DNA of 64,000 bases from Syntrophales bacterium. Lineage in GTDB: Bacteria; Desulfobacterota; Syntrophia; Syntrophales; PHBD01. The notes under the pieces were generated by a model. The model was not told the origin of the DNA. It worked only from the letters and a program-made list of their open reading frames with translations, and searched no databases. Below are positions 51,435 through 60,510 of this stretch, piece by piece. Location: contig DAOSEM010000005.1 of the NCBI GenBank assembly GCA_035363115.1, forward strand, positions 62,001 to 126,000, given 5' to 3'. The number at the start of each line of letters is the position of its first letter. Position 1 is the stretch's first letter. Made by a program: the position numbers and the translations under genes.

Positions 51435-52571
51435 ATGAGCAAAATCGCAATTGTCGGTGTAGGTCAGACCACCTGCACCCGCAGAAAGATCGATACGTTC
51501 GAGGAAATGGTGTTTGAAGCGGCCTCCAGGGCGCTGGCCGATGCCGGTGCGGAGGTCGGCGACATCGATAACGTGGTCACCGTGTCCAACGACTTCTGGG
51601 ACGGCCGGACCATCTCGTCCATGGCCGTCCAGGAAGCGGCCGGTTCCTGGGGAAAGGACGTCTCCACGGTGGAGGGCGACGGGACATTCGGCGTTCTCTA
51701 CGGCATGATGCGCGCGCTGTCCGGTTCGTTCGACACGACGCTGGTCGTCTCCCACATGAAGGGATCCGAGAGCATCATGAACCTGATCACGAACGCCATG
51801 TTCGATCCCATCTACCAGCGTGGCCTGGGGATCGATGCAACGTCGGCCGCCGCCCTGCAGGCGCGCTGCTACATGGACATGAGCGGGGCGACCGAGGAGG
51901 ACTTCGCCCGCGTCTCCGTCAAGAATCACGGCAACGCGAAGAACAATCCCTACGCCCAGCTGCCGATGAAGATCTCCGTGGGGGACGTCATGGCCTCCCG
52001 GAAGATCGCCGAGCCGCTGAAGCTCTTCGACTGCTCGCCCATCGGCGACGGGGCCGCGGCCGTGGTCCTGTCCAACAAGAAGGGGCTGAAGCGGTTCAAG
52101 AAAGATCCCGTCTGGATCCAGGGTGTGGCACACTGCTCGGATTCCTTCACACTGGGCTACCGCGATCTGGCGAAGTCCAGGGCCCTGAAAGAGGCGGCGA
52201 AGAAGGCCTACAAGATGGCCGGCATCAAGAAGCCGCTCAAGGACCTGGACGTGGCGGAGCTCTATGACGCTTACTCCTATATGGAACTCATGTGGTACGA
52301 GGGACTGGGGTTCGCACCCGAGGGAAAGGGCTACGAGCTCATCCGGGAGAACGTCACGGGAATGAAGGGAGATCTGCCGGTGAATCCGTCCGGCGGCGTC
52401 ATCTCCAGCCATCCGGTGTTCGTGGCCGGGATGGTGAGGCTGATCGAAGCAACCCTTCAGGTCCGGGGAGAAGCGGGAAAGCGGCAGGTGAAGGGAGCAA
52501 AGACGGCACTTGCCCACGGGGTCAACGGTCCCTGTGGCCAGGCTCACTGCGTGTATGTCGTGGGAGCGTAA
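51435..52571 (+). CDS. Thiolase-fold protein 1 lacking the nucleophilic Cys
   Basis: A 378-residue thiolase-superfamily protein (KIAIVGVGQTTCTRR, FEAASRALADAGAEVGDID, GDGAAAVVLS, NPSGGVISSHPVFVAG). At the nucleophile position the sequence is VEGDGTFGVLYG with Gly83, not Cys; HDCFS of normal thiolases reads YDAYSY, so the catalytic His is Tyr. Those changes are like the Ltp2-type aldolases that use Tyr for retro-aldol cleavage with a DUF35 partner. It overlaps no gene; DUF35 proteins lie before it and after the next thiolase. Confidence 0.85.
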   Translation: MSKIAIVGVGQTTCTRRKIDTFEEMVFEAASRALADAGAEVGDIDNVVTVSNDFWDGRTISSMAVQEAAGSWGKDVSTVEGDGTFGVLYGMMRALSGSFDTTLVVSHMKGSESIMNLITNAMFDPIYQRGLGIDATSAAALQARCYMDMSGATEEDFARVSVKNHGNAKNNPYAQLPMKISVGDVMASRKIAEPLKLFDCSPIGDGAAAVVLSNKKGLKRFKKDPVWIQGVAHCSDSFTLGYRDLAKSRALKEAAKKAYKMAGIKKPLKDLDVAELYDAYSYMELMWYEGLGFAPEGKGYELIRENVTGMKGDLPVNPSGGVISSHPVFVAGMVRLIEATLQVRGEAGKRQVKGAKTALAHGVNGPCGQAHCVYVVGA

Positions 52572-52583
52572 GGAGGATATTTT

Positions 52584-53780
52584 ATGGGCAAACGGGTAGC
52601 CATTGTCGGTTTTGGTCAGACCTATCAGCGAAGTTCACGGAAAGACGTCAACGGCGTGGAGCTGATCAACGAGGCCGTCGTCACCGCGCTCGCGGAAGCG
52701 GAACTGACCATTCGGGATATCGACGCCATCGTCATCGGCAACATGGACCACTTCGAGGGGATCAACTACGTCGACATGTGGTCCGCGGAAGGATCCGGCG
52801 CCGTGATGAAGCCGGTCATCAAGGTATGCACGGGAGGCACGACGGGGACGACCGTCGCCATGTGCGCCTATTATCACGTTGCATCGGGCATGTTCGACAG
52901 GGTCCTGGCAATCGGCTGGGAGAAGAATTCCGAATCGGATACGACCGGTGCGATCATCACCGCCTTTCATCCGGTCTGGGAGCGGCCGACCCTCGGCGGC
53001 GCCGTCGCCGGCCTGGCCATCGAGGCCAGCAAGTACATGCACAACTACGGCGCCACGGAGCGCGACGGGGCGCGGGTCGCCGTCAGGGAGCGGCTCCATG
53101 CCCTGAACAATCCGTATGCGCACCTTCACCAGGAGTGGATGAAGGGAATCCCGCCGGAGAAGCTGGTCGACCTGATCGTCGGCTCGGAGCAGAACGCCAT
53201 GCTCGCCTATCCGCTCCGGATGAGCGACATGTGCCCCCGGACCGACGGAGCCGCGGCGGTCATCTTTGCCGCGGAAGGGAAGGCGGAGAAGATCGCCCCC
53301 GTCCCGGCCTGGGTTCACGCCACGGCGAACCGGCACAATTTCGTGTACGCCGGGGACGTGGACATGGATCGCAACACCACCATCGCCGAGGCCTCGAAAG
53401 CGGTCTTCAAGAAGGCCAAGATCAAGGAGCCTCTCAAGGAAATCGATGTCTGCGAGCTGTACCTCCCGTACTCCTATGCAGGCCTGAAATGGATTGAGGA
53501 TATCGGATTCTGCGCCTATGGCGAAGGCCCCAGGCTCCTTTGGGACGGGGTTACGGACATGGACGGCGAGCTTCCGATCAATCCGTCCGGCGGTGTCATG
53601 TCTTCCAACGCCATCGGGGCGACGGCCCTGATCCGGGTCGGGGAGGCGGCGCTGCAGGTCATGGGCAAGGCGGGCGCCCGGCAGGTCAAGGGCGGAGACG
53701 TCAACTTCGCCTTCGCCACGGGCTTCGGCGGCTGCTACTGGGGCGACATCATGCTGCTGGGAAAGAAGAAGCCAGCGTAA
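52584..53780 (+). CDS. Thiolase-fold protein 2 lacking the nucleophilic Cys
   Basis: A 398-residue paralogue of the previous gene (RVAIVGFGQTYQR, EAVVTALAEAELTIRDIDAIVIG, DGAAAVIFAAEG, NPSGGVMSSNAIGA). The nucleophile loop reads KVCTGGTTGTTVAM; aligned on the glycine-rich turn, Gly85 replaces Cys, with a nearby Cys82 three residues earlier. HDCFS is LYLPYSY, and GHPIGASG is SSNAIGA, so two further catalytic positions are lost. AGGAGG before the ATG. Possibly a heteromeric partner of thiolase 1, or an aldolase of its own. Confidence 0.85.
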   Translation: MGKRVAIVGFGQTYQRSSRKDVNGVELINEAVVTALAEAELTIRDIDAIVIGNMDHFEGINYVDMWSAEGSGAVMKPVIKVCTGGTTGTTVAMCAYYHVASGMFDRVLAIGWEKNSESDTTGAIITAFHPVWERPTLGGAVAGLAIEASKYMHNYGATERDGARVAVRERLHALNNPYAHLHQEWMKGIPPEKLVDLIVGSEQNAMLAYPLRMSDMCPRTDGAAAVIFAAEGKAEKIAPVPAWVHATANRHNFVYAGDVDMDRNTTIAEASKAVFKKAKIKEPLKEIDVCELYLPYSYAGLKWIEDIGFCAYGEGPRLLWDGVTDMDGELPINPSGGVMSSNAIGATALIRVGEAALQVMGKAGARQVKGGDVNFAFATGFGGCYWGDIMLLGKKKPA

Positions 53781-53813
53781 TCACGTGAAAAACGCACCTA
53801 TCGGGAGGAAGTC

Positions 53814-54296
53814 ATGAACGATAAAAAACGGGAAGACGTGGAACTTCTTTCCATCTCTTCAGGCGAGGCCAGCCAGCCATTCAACTGGAGCGTCGGAAAG
53901 CACGGTTCCTTATTTTTGCAGCAACTCAGGGACAACAAGAAAATCGTCGGCATCAAATGCCCCGGGTGCCAGCGGGTATATGTCCCCCCGCGGCCGGTCT
54001 GCGGCCATTGCTTCAAGGGGCTGACGCTGGACAACATCATTCCTGTCTCCGACGAGGGGACGGTCTATGTCTGCACCATCGTCCAGTTCGGATTCGTGGA
54101 CCCCAGTACGGGGGTCCAGCGCCCCGTTCCGTACACCTGGGCCTTCGTGAAGCTGGACGGCGCCGATACCTGCCTGACCCATTTCCTGGACAGCACCGAT
54201 CCGGAGAAGGTGAAGGTGGGGGCTCGCGTCAAGGCCGTCTTTGAGGATAAAAGAACGGGCAACCTGATGGACATCAAGCATTTCAAGGTGCTCTGA
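53814..54296 (+). CDS. DUF35 Zn-ribbon/OB-fold protein 2
   Basis: A 160-residue paralogue of DUF35 protein 1: zinc ribbon KCPGCQRVYVPPRPVCGHC and OB fold (GTVYVCTIVQFGFV, VPYTWAFVKLDGADTCLTHF, GARVKAVFEDKRTG). GGGAGGA precedes the ATG. The four genes 50959-54296 read DUF35, thiolase, thiolase, DUF35, so each thiolase-fold protein could have its own partner. Confidence 0.88.
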   Translation: MNDKKREDVELLSISSGEASQPFNWSVGKHGSLFLQQLRDNKKIVGIKCPGCQRVYVPPRPVCGHCFKGLTLDNIIPVSDEGTVYVCTIVQFGFVDPSTGVQRPVPYTWAFVKLDGADTCLTHFLDSTDPEKVKVGARVKAVFEDKRTGNLMDIKHFKVL

Positions 54297-54632
54297 TCCG
54301 GTTTTACCCCGCAGATGTACCGCACCCTGTCCGGGGGATGCCTCCGAAAGAGGCCGCCCCCGGACAGGAGCACAATGCCAAATGGAAACCCTGTGGAGGC
54401 GGGGTTTCCACCTTCGTCATTCAAACCTTGAGATTCAGCGAACAAGCATGAACAGGTTCTGACGATTGGTTCGAGCGAACAAGTCCCGATGCCTGGCCGC
54501 CGCCTCGGTGAAGACCCGGATCTCGCCACGGGCGCTCCCTCATCCCCGAGGCCATCATCCTGTCCTGCGCATCGCGAAACCTGTCGCCACGCATGATTCG
54601 ATATCTCAATCTTCGCCATGAAAGGAGATATC
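54297..54632. other. Intergenic, no gene seen
   Basis: About 335 bases between DUF35 protein 2 and the ligase genes. A short GC-rich stretch near 54327-54367 could fold (CTGTCCGGGGG with CCCCCGGACAG, an 11-bp stem), as a weak transcription barrier without a T-run. Nothing else is recognised. Confidence 0.5.
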
Positions 54633-56327
54633 ATGTCGTTTCAAAGAGTCTGGCACAAGCAGAACCATCCCAGCGTACCTCCCGAGATCAAGGTCCAGAA
54701 GAAGACCATGCCGGAGATCCTGGCCGACGACGCCAAACAGTATCCAAAACTGCCGGCCATTTACTACATGGGGAAGAGCCTGTCCTTCGAGGAGTTCGAC
54801 GGCCTGGTGAACCGTTTTGCCAACGCCCTGACCGGCCTCGGCCTCCGGCGCGGGGACAGGATGGCCATCCTGCTCCCCAACATCCCCCAGGTCCTCATTG
54901 CCAACCTGGCCGTCATGAGGCTGGGGGCGATTCCCGTCATGCTGAACCCCCTCTACACGGACCGGGAGCTGGAGTACCAGATCTCCAATTCCGAGTCGAA
55001 GATGGCCATCACGCTGGACCTCGTGCTGCCCAAGATCGAGAGGATCCGGGCTGCAACCCGGCTGAAAGACATCATCGCCTGCCACATCAACGACTATCTG
55101 CCCTTCCCGAAGAAGCAGCTCTTCCCGCTCGTGAAGAAGGACATGTTCCGGAAGGTGCCGTCAGAGCCCGGGATGCATGAATTCCAGAGCATCCTCGAAA
55201 AGGCGCCGGCGACGCCCGTGAAGAACGCGGCCCGCTGGGAGGATACGGCCGTCGTGATGTATTCCGGCGGGACCACGGGTGTCAGCAAGGGGGTGGTCCA
55301 CACCCATGCCGGCCTCTCCACGAACGTACAGCAGCTTGCGGCCCACATGTACGACATCGAGCCCGGGGATCGTCTGCTGTTCATCTTTCCGACCTTTCAC
55401 ATCGCCGGCCATTTCTGCTCTCACCTGTGCCTCTGCATGAAGCTGACGAACGTCCTCATCCCAAGGCCGGAGCCGCCCCTCCTGGCGGATGCCATCCGGA
55501 GCGGGAAGCCGAATTTCATCGGCGCCGTCCCGACCATCTACACGGCCCTTCTGCGGGAGAAAAAGTTCCGGAATGCGAACGTTTCCTTCATCAAGGGGTT
55601 CTTCTCCGGAGCCGCGCCGCTTCCCATCGAGATCATCAACCAGCTCAAGGAGCTGACCGGGTCCACGATGCTCGAGCTGTACGGGATGACCGAGGCCGGG
55701 ATCGTGACCGGTACCCCCTGGCGCAAGCCGATCCGGGTGGGCACTGTCGGCATCCCCTTCCCGAGCACGGACATGAAGATTGTCGACGTGGATACGGGGA
55801 CGCGGGAAATGGCGATCGGCGAGTCCGGAGAGATCTGCCTGAAAGGCCCCCAGGTGATGAAGGAATATCTCAAGAACCCCGACGAGACGGCCAACGTCCT
55901 CCGGGACGGCTGGATGTACACGGGCGATATCGGCATCGTGGACGAAGACGGCTTCCTGAGCATCGTGGACCGGAAGAAAGACGTCATCATCACCGGCGGC
56001 TTCAACGTCTATCCCAAGGAGGTCGACGAGGTTCTCTATGAGCACCCGAAGATCCTGGAGGCCTGCACCATCGGCGTCCCGGATGACTACCGGGGGGAGA
56101 CCGTCAAGGCCTACGTTGTGCTCAAGCCGGGAGAAACCGTGACGGCGGAGGAGGTCATCGCCTTCTGCCGGGAGAAGCTCAGCCCCTATAAGGTTCCGAG
56201 GCAGGTGGCGTTCATCAGTGAGATGCCGAAGAGCGCCGTCGGCAAGATTCTGCGGCGGGAGCTCCGGGACATGGAGATGAAGCGGAAGAACAACGCGTCG
56301 AAATCGTCCGAAACAGCAGCTGCCTGA
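54633..56327 (+). CDS. Acyl-CoA synthetase 1 (AMP-forming)
   Basis: A 564-residue ANL-superfamily ligase that makes acyl-CoA from a free acid, ATP and CoA. ATP loop MYSGGTTGVSKG, adenine motif ELYGMTEAG, YTGDIGIVDEDG, hinge DRKKDVIITGG, and the C-terminal catalytic Lys in PKSAVGKILRREL. Closest to medium/long-chain and cyclic-acid ligases; the acid is unknown. AAGGAGA upstream selects ATG 54633 over the one at 54618. The next gene is a paralogue. Confidence 0.92.
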   Translation: MSFQRVWHKQNHPSVPPEIKVQKKTMPEILADDAKQYPKLPAIYYMGKSLSFEEFDGLVNRFANALTGLGLRRGDRMAILLPNIPQVLIANLAVMRLGAIPVMLNPLYTDRELEYQISNSESKMAITLDLVLPKIERIRAATRLKDIIACHINDYLPFPKKQLFPLVKKDMFRKVPSEPGMHEFQSILEKAPATPVKNAARWEDTAVVMYSGGTTGVSKGVVHTHAGLSTNVQQLAAHMYDIEPGDRLLFIFPTFHIAGHFCSHLCLCMKLTNVLIPRPEPPLLADAIRSGKPNFIGAVPTIYTALLREKKFRNANVSFIKGFFSGAAPLPIEIINQLKELTGSTMLELYGMTEAGIVTGTPWRKPIRVGTVGIPFPSTDMKIVDVDTGTREMAIGESGEICLKGPQVMKEYLKNPDETANVLRDGWMYTGDIGIVDEDGFLSIVDRKKDVIITGGFNVYPKEVDEVLYEHPKILEACTIGVPDDYRGETVKAYVVLKPGETVTAEEVIAFCREKLSPYKVPRQVAFISEMPKSAVGKILRRELRDMEMKRKNNASKSSETAAA

Positions 56328-56349
56328 AAACACGGGGGGATCTGAAAGG

Positions 56350-58017
56350 ATGGAAGAGCGACTCTGGCACAGGGAGTATATGCAGGGCGTCCCACGGGAA
56401 GTGATCTTCGAGGATCTGACGATGCCGGAATATCTCTCGCGCACGGCCCGGCGTTTTCCCCGGAGGGACGCCCTCATTTTCATGGGGAAACGGATTTCAT
56501 TTTCCGAACTCGATGCGCTGGCAACGACGTTTGCAAAATCATTGAAAAAAATCGGTGTCCGGCCGGGGGACCGGGTGGCCCTGCTCCTGCCCAATGTCCC
56601 CCAGATCGTGATCGCCTATTACGGCATCTGGCGGGCCGGGGCCGTCGCCGTTCCCTGCAATCCCCTCTACACGGAAGAGGAGATCGTCCACCAGGTCAAA
56701 CTGTCCGGTGCGACTGCCGCCGTCGTGCTCGACCTCATCATTCCGCGCGTCATGGCTCTGAAGCCGAAGACGCCCCTCAAAACGGTCATCAGCGCGCATA
56801 TCAACGATTACCTGCCCTTTCCGGCAAAGCAGTTGTTCCCGTTCGTCAAGAAGGAGATGTACCGTCCCGACGACAGGACGGACGGTTGTATCCCCTTCCT
56901 GGAGCTGATGAAGGATTCCGCGCCGGGCGCGACTCTGGAGAGCCCGAAAATGGACGATCTCGCCCTGATCCCCTATACCGGGGGGACCACGGGCGTCTCC
57001 AAGGGCGCGATCATCACCCATCGCAACATATCCTGCATCAACCAGATCCTGGGGGCCTGGTTCTTCGATCTCCCGGACGGGCAGGACAGCGAGCTGGCCA
57101 TTTTCCCCTTTTTCCACATGGCCGGCTTCAACCTCGTGATGAACCTGAGCATCTACAAGGGATGGACGGCCATTTTAGTCCCGAGGCCGGAGCCGAAGGC
57201 CGTCATGGAGATGACGCTGAAGTACCGGCCGTCGATCTTCCTGGCGGTTCCGACGATCTATGTGGGCGTCATGGCCCTGCCGGAGTTCAAGAAGGCCGAC
57301 CTGTCGTTCATCAAGGGGTTTTTCTCCGGGGCGGCGCCGCTCTCCGTGGAGACCATCCAGGCTCTCCGGGACGCCACGGGGGCATCCATCGTGGAAGGGT
57401 ACGGGATGACGGAATCGACATCCATTACCCACATGACTCCCTGGCGCGGCAAGCTGAAGCCGGGGAGCGTCGGGGTTCCCCTGCCCAACACGGACATCCG
57501 GATCGTGGACCTGGACACGGGCTCCGTGGACATGCCCGTCGGCGAGTCCGGGGAGATCCTCTTCAGGGGGCCGCAGCGGTGCCAGGGCTATTACGGCATG
57601 CCCGAGGAAACGGCCCAGTCGATGCGGGACGGATGGTTCTACACGGGCGACATCGGCCGGATGGACGAAGACGGTTTTCTCTACATCGTGGATCGCAAGA
57701 AGGACATGATCATCGCGGGGGGATACAACATCTATCCCCGGGACATCGACGAGGTCCTCTACCAGCATCCGAAGGTTCTGGAGGCCTGCACGATCGGGAT
57801 TCCCCACGACTACCGGGGTGAGACCGTGAAGGCCTATGTGGTTCCCCGTCCCGGCGAGACCGTGACCGCGGCGGAGCTGGATCCGTTCTGCCGGCAGAAG
57901 CTGGCCGCCTACAAGGTGCCGAAGATCTATGAAGTCGTGGAGAGCCTTCCCAAGTCGGCGGTGGGCAAGATCCTCCGCCGGGAACTCAGGGAGATGGCCA
58001 TCAAGCAGATGCAGTGA
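56350..58017 (+). CDS. Acyl-CoA synthetase 2 (AMP-forming)
   Basis: A 555-residue ANL ligase closely like the previous gene, from which it seems to have arisen by tandem duplication. IPYTGGTTGVSKG, VEGYGMTEST, YTGDIGRMDEDG, DRKKDMIIAGG, and PKSAVGKILRREL are intact. The acyl-pocket regions differ (AGHFCSHLCLC in copy 1, MAGFNLVMNLSI here), so the two may activate different acids, for example a parent acid and a shortened intermediate. Confidence 0.92.
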   Translation: MEERLWHREYMQGVPREVIFEDLTMPEYLSRTARRFPRRDALIFMGKRISFSELDALATTFAKSLKKIGVRPGDRVALLLPNVPQIVIAYYGIWRAGAVAVPCNPLYTEEEIVHQVKLSGATAAVVLDLIIPRVMALKPKTPLKTVISAHINDYLPFPAKQLFPFVKKEMYRPDDRTDGCIPFLELMKDSAPGATLESPKMDDLALIPYTGGTTGVSKGAIITHRNISCINQILGAWFFDLPDGQDSELAIFPFFHMAGFNLVMNLSIYKGWTAILVPRPEPKAVMEMTLKYRPSIFLAVPTIYVGVMALPEFKKADLSFIKGFFSGAAPLSVETIQALRDATGASIVEGYGMTESTSITHMTPWRGKLKPGSVGVPLPNTDIRIVDLDTGSVDMPVGESGEILFRGPQRCQGYYGMPEETAQSMRDGWFYTGDIGRMDEDGFLYIVDRKKDMIIAGGYNIYPRDIDEVLYQHPKVLEACTIGIPHDYRGETVKAYVVPRPGETVTAAELDPFCRQKLAAYKVPKIYEVVESLPKSAVGKILRRELREMAIKQMQ

Positions 58018-58128
58018 CCTCCGCCCGCGGGCCGTTCACCGGCCGGCTTCGCCGGCATGAAAGACCGGGGCCGGACGGGCCCGGGGTGATAACAGAGGCG
58101 GATCTTCGTTTCCGCCGGGGAGATGCGC

Positions 58129-59136
58129 ATGTTCAAGACCAGACTGACGGAAATGCTCGGCATCCCACACCCCATCATGATGGGGGGGATGCAGCTCCTG
58201 TCCAACGCGGAGTTCACGGCCGCGGCGGCAAACGCCGGGGTGATGGCCTTTCTCACGGCGGAGACGTTCCCCTCGCCGGAGGCGCTGCGCGAGGAGATCC
58301 GGAAGACGCGCCGCCTGACGGACCGGCCCTTCGGCGTGAACATCAGCATGCTGCCGGACACAGGGCGTGGCGAGCGCTCGCTGGCCTTCGCCGCAATCGC
58401 CGCGGAAGAGAAGGTGGCAGCCGCCGAAACGGCGGGGAGCGATCCGGCGTTCCTGGTCCCGATCCTGAAGGAGGCCGGCGTCAGGGTGTTCCACAAGGTG
58501 CCCTCGGTCCGCTTCGCGAAGAAGGCCGTCGCCGGCGGCGTGGACGGCATCATCATCGTCGGTTTCGAGTGCGGCGGGCATCCCGGGATGGACGACGTCC
58601 CGCTGTCGATCATCCTGCCCCGGGCCGTCGACGAGCTCGACGTCCCGGTCGTGGCCGCCGGCGGCATCGCCGACGCCCGGGGCTTTGCCTCGGCCCTCTG
58701 CCTGGGGGCGGATGGAGTCCTCATGGGGACCCGCTTTGTCGTCACGGAAGAGAGCACCATGTGCGAGAGCATCAAGAGGCGGTACCTGGAGATCACGGAA
58801 AACGACACGACCCTCATTATGCGTTCCCTGAAAAACCCCTTTCGGTGCTATAAGAACAGCGCGACGAAGCGGGTTCTCGAGATGGAGGCGAGGGGCGCGT
58901 CGCTCCTCGAACTCCTGACGGTCGTGGGAGGACAGGTGAGCCGGGATACCTACGCCAAGGGGGATCCCGACGGCGTGCCCGTCGCCTGCAGCCTGGGAGC
59001 CGCGCTCATTCGCGATGTGAAGCCGATCGCCGACGTGGTGAACGACATCGTGGAAGGGGCCCACGCGATTCTCTCCCGGCTGCGGAACATGGAAGAGCCG
59101 GGAGCTGGAACTCGTGCCGGCGCCGCACACGCATGA
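58129..59136 (+). CDS. FMN-dependent nitronate monooxygenase/enoyl-reductase family protein
   Basis: A 335-residue NPD/NMO-family TIM barrel: IPHPIMMGGMQLLS, RPFGVNISML, GVDGIIIVGFECGGHPG with the conserved His, VVAAGGIADARG and GADGVLMGTRFV for FMN. In fatty-acid clusters such proteins can be FabK-like enoyl reductases rather than nitronate oxidases; the anaerobic context favours a reductase role, but this is inference. GGGGAG is spaced for ATG 58129; an ATG two codons earlier (58123) is too close to it. Confidence 0.85.
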   Translation: MFKTRLTEMLGIPHPIMMGGMQLLSNAEFTAAAANAGVMAFLTAETFPSPEALREEIRKTRRLTDRPFGVNISMLPDTGRGERSLAFAAIAAEEKVAAAETAGSDPAFLVPILKEAGVRVFHKVPSVRFAKKAVAGGVDGIIIVGFECGGHPGMDDVPLSIILPRAVDELDVPVVAAGGIADARGFASALCLGADGVLMGTRFVVTEESTMCESIKRRYLEITENDTTLIMRSLKNPFRCYKNSATKRVLEMEARGASLLELLTVVGGQVSRDTYAKGDPDGVPVACSLGAALIRDVKPIADVVNDIVEGAHAILSRLRNMEEPGAGTRAGAAHA

Positions 59137-59196
59137 CGGTTGAGGACGAGGCGAACCGGGAAGGGAAACCGGGGAACGACAAGCGGGAGGATGACT

Positions 59197-60003
59197 GTGA
59201 ACGACTATGTACGCGGTGAAAAGAAAGGCGCCATTTTCTACCTGACCCTGAATCGGCCGGAACAGCGGAACGCCATTACCTTCGAGATGGTCGAGACGAT
59301 CTCGCGGATGGTCGAGGATCTGATCGTCGATCCCGAGGTCCGGGTCATCATCATGAAGGGAGAAGGCAAGGTCTTCTCGGCGGGTGTCGATTTTGCCTCC
59401 CTGGCCGCCCTCGTCGGGCGGTTCATGGCCGATTCGGCCGCCGGCGGGGCATCCATCCGGGCCGACATTTCCCGGTACCAGCATTACATCAACCGCCTGG
59501 AGGCCATCGAGATCCCGATCATCTGCGCCATGCAGCACCGCGTGCTGGGGCTGGGGCTGGAGCTGACCCTGGCCTGCGACATCCGCCTGATGAGCGACGA
59601 CTGCCTCTGGAGCATGCCGGAGCTCAAGTTCGGCGTCGTTCCGGACCTCGGAGGGACGGCCCGCCTGAGCCGGATCGTCGGGGCCTCCAAGGCCATGGAG
59701 ATCCTGATGACGGGAAGAATGTACACGGCCGCCCAGGCGCTTGAATTCGGACTGATCAATGGTGTATGTCCGGGTGCCTCCCTGCTGGAGGAGGCCGAGA
59801 AGATGGCCGGGGACATCATCGCCATGGGTCCCGTCGCCGTAGGCGCGGTCAAGCGGATCGTCAGGGGAGGGGATGGAATCGACCTCATGACCCACCTGGG
59901 CATGGAGGTCACGCTCCAGAGCGCCCTCCTCCGCGGCGAAGATTTTCAGGAAGGGGTGAAGGCCCTGATGGAAGGGCGGAAACCGGATTGGAAAAGGAGA
60001 TGA
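59197..60003 (+). CDS. Enoyl-CoA hydratase/isomerase family protein
   Basis: A crotonase of about 268 residues: FYLTLNRPEQRNAIT, GEGKVFSAGVDFASL (oxyanion hole), HRVLGLGLELTLACDIRL, SMPELKFGVVPDLGGTARL with acidic residues at the active site. It would make the (3S)-hydroxyacyl-CoA, in contrast to the R-specific MaoC pair, or act as an isomerase. GTG 59197 is preferred because GGGAGG lies six bases before it; the ATG at 59191 touches that ribosome site. Confidence 0.88.
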   Translation: MNDYVRGEKKGAIFYLTLNRPEQRNAITFEMVETISRMVEDLIVDPEVRVIIMKGEGKVFSAGVDFASLAALVGRFMADSAAGGASIRADISRYQHYINRLEAIEIPIICAMQHRVLGLGLELTLACDIRLMSDDCLWSMPELKFGVVPDLGGTARLSRIVGASKAMEILMTGRMYTAAQALEFGLINGVCPGASLLEEAEKMAGDIIAMGPVAVGAVKRIVRGGDGIDLMTHLGMEVTLQSALLRGEDFQEGVKALMEGRKPDWKRR

Positions 60004-60005
60004 CC

Positions 60006-60485
60006 ATGATTGAAGAGAAGTACAGGCATGTGGCCGATTTTTCCTGCAACGGCATCGAGGGCATCAGGCGAACGGGAATCCGGGTGGTCGAGATGCGGGA
60101 CCGATACGTCAAGACGCTCATGCCCATCCAGGGAAATGTGAATCATGTCGGGATCATGTATGCGGGCTCCCTCTTTGCCCTGGGAGAGATGATGGGCGGG
60201 GCGCTGTTCGGGGCGGCTTTCGATTATTTGAAATACTTGCCCGTTGCAAAGGAAGTCTCCATCCGCTATCGCCGTCCCGCCATGACCGACGTTACCCTGG
60301 TCGCGGAGATTTCGGAGGAAGACGTCGCCCGGATCACGGCGGTGCTTGAGGAGAAGGGAAAGGCGGACATTCCCCTCGACCTGGAGCTGAAGGACGCACA
60401 GGGGGAAGTGGTCGCCATCGTCCATGGGGTCTGGCAGGGGAGAAAGATTCCCGACGGCTTTGAGGTCCCGTGGGGGAAAGCGTAA
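60006..60485 (+). CDS. Hotdog-fold thioesterase-like protein
   Basis: A 159-residue hotdog protein of the PaaI/YiiD-C (DUF4442) type: LMPIQGNVNHVGIMYAGSLF, YLKYLPVAKEVSIRYRRPAMTDV. The NHVGIMYAG stretch is the central helix region, with Asn-His where PaaI-type thioesterases have their catalytic residues. Probably hydrolyses or binds an acyl-CoA. ATG 60006 has AAAGGAG six bases upstream. Confidence 0.75.
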   Translation: MIEEKYRHVADFSCNGIEGIRRTGIRVVEMRDRYVKTLMPIQGNVNHVGIMYAGSLFALGEMMGGALFGAAFDYLKYLPVAKEVSIRYRRPAMTDVTLVAEISEEDVARITAVLEEKGKADIPLDLELKDAQGEVVAIVHGVWQGRKIPDGFEVPWGKA

Positions 60486-60510
60486 ATCTGCAACAGGAGT
60501 GACCGTTATC

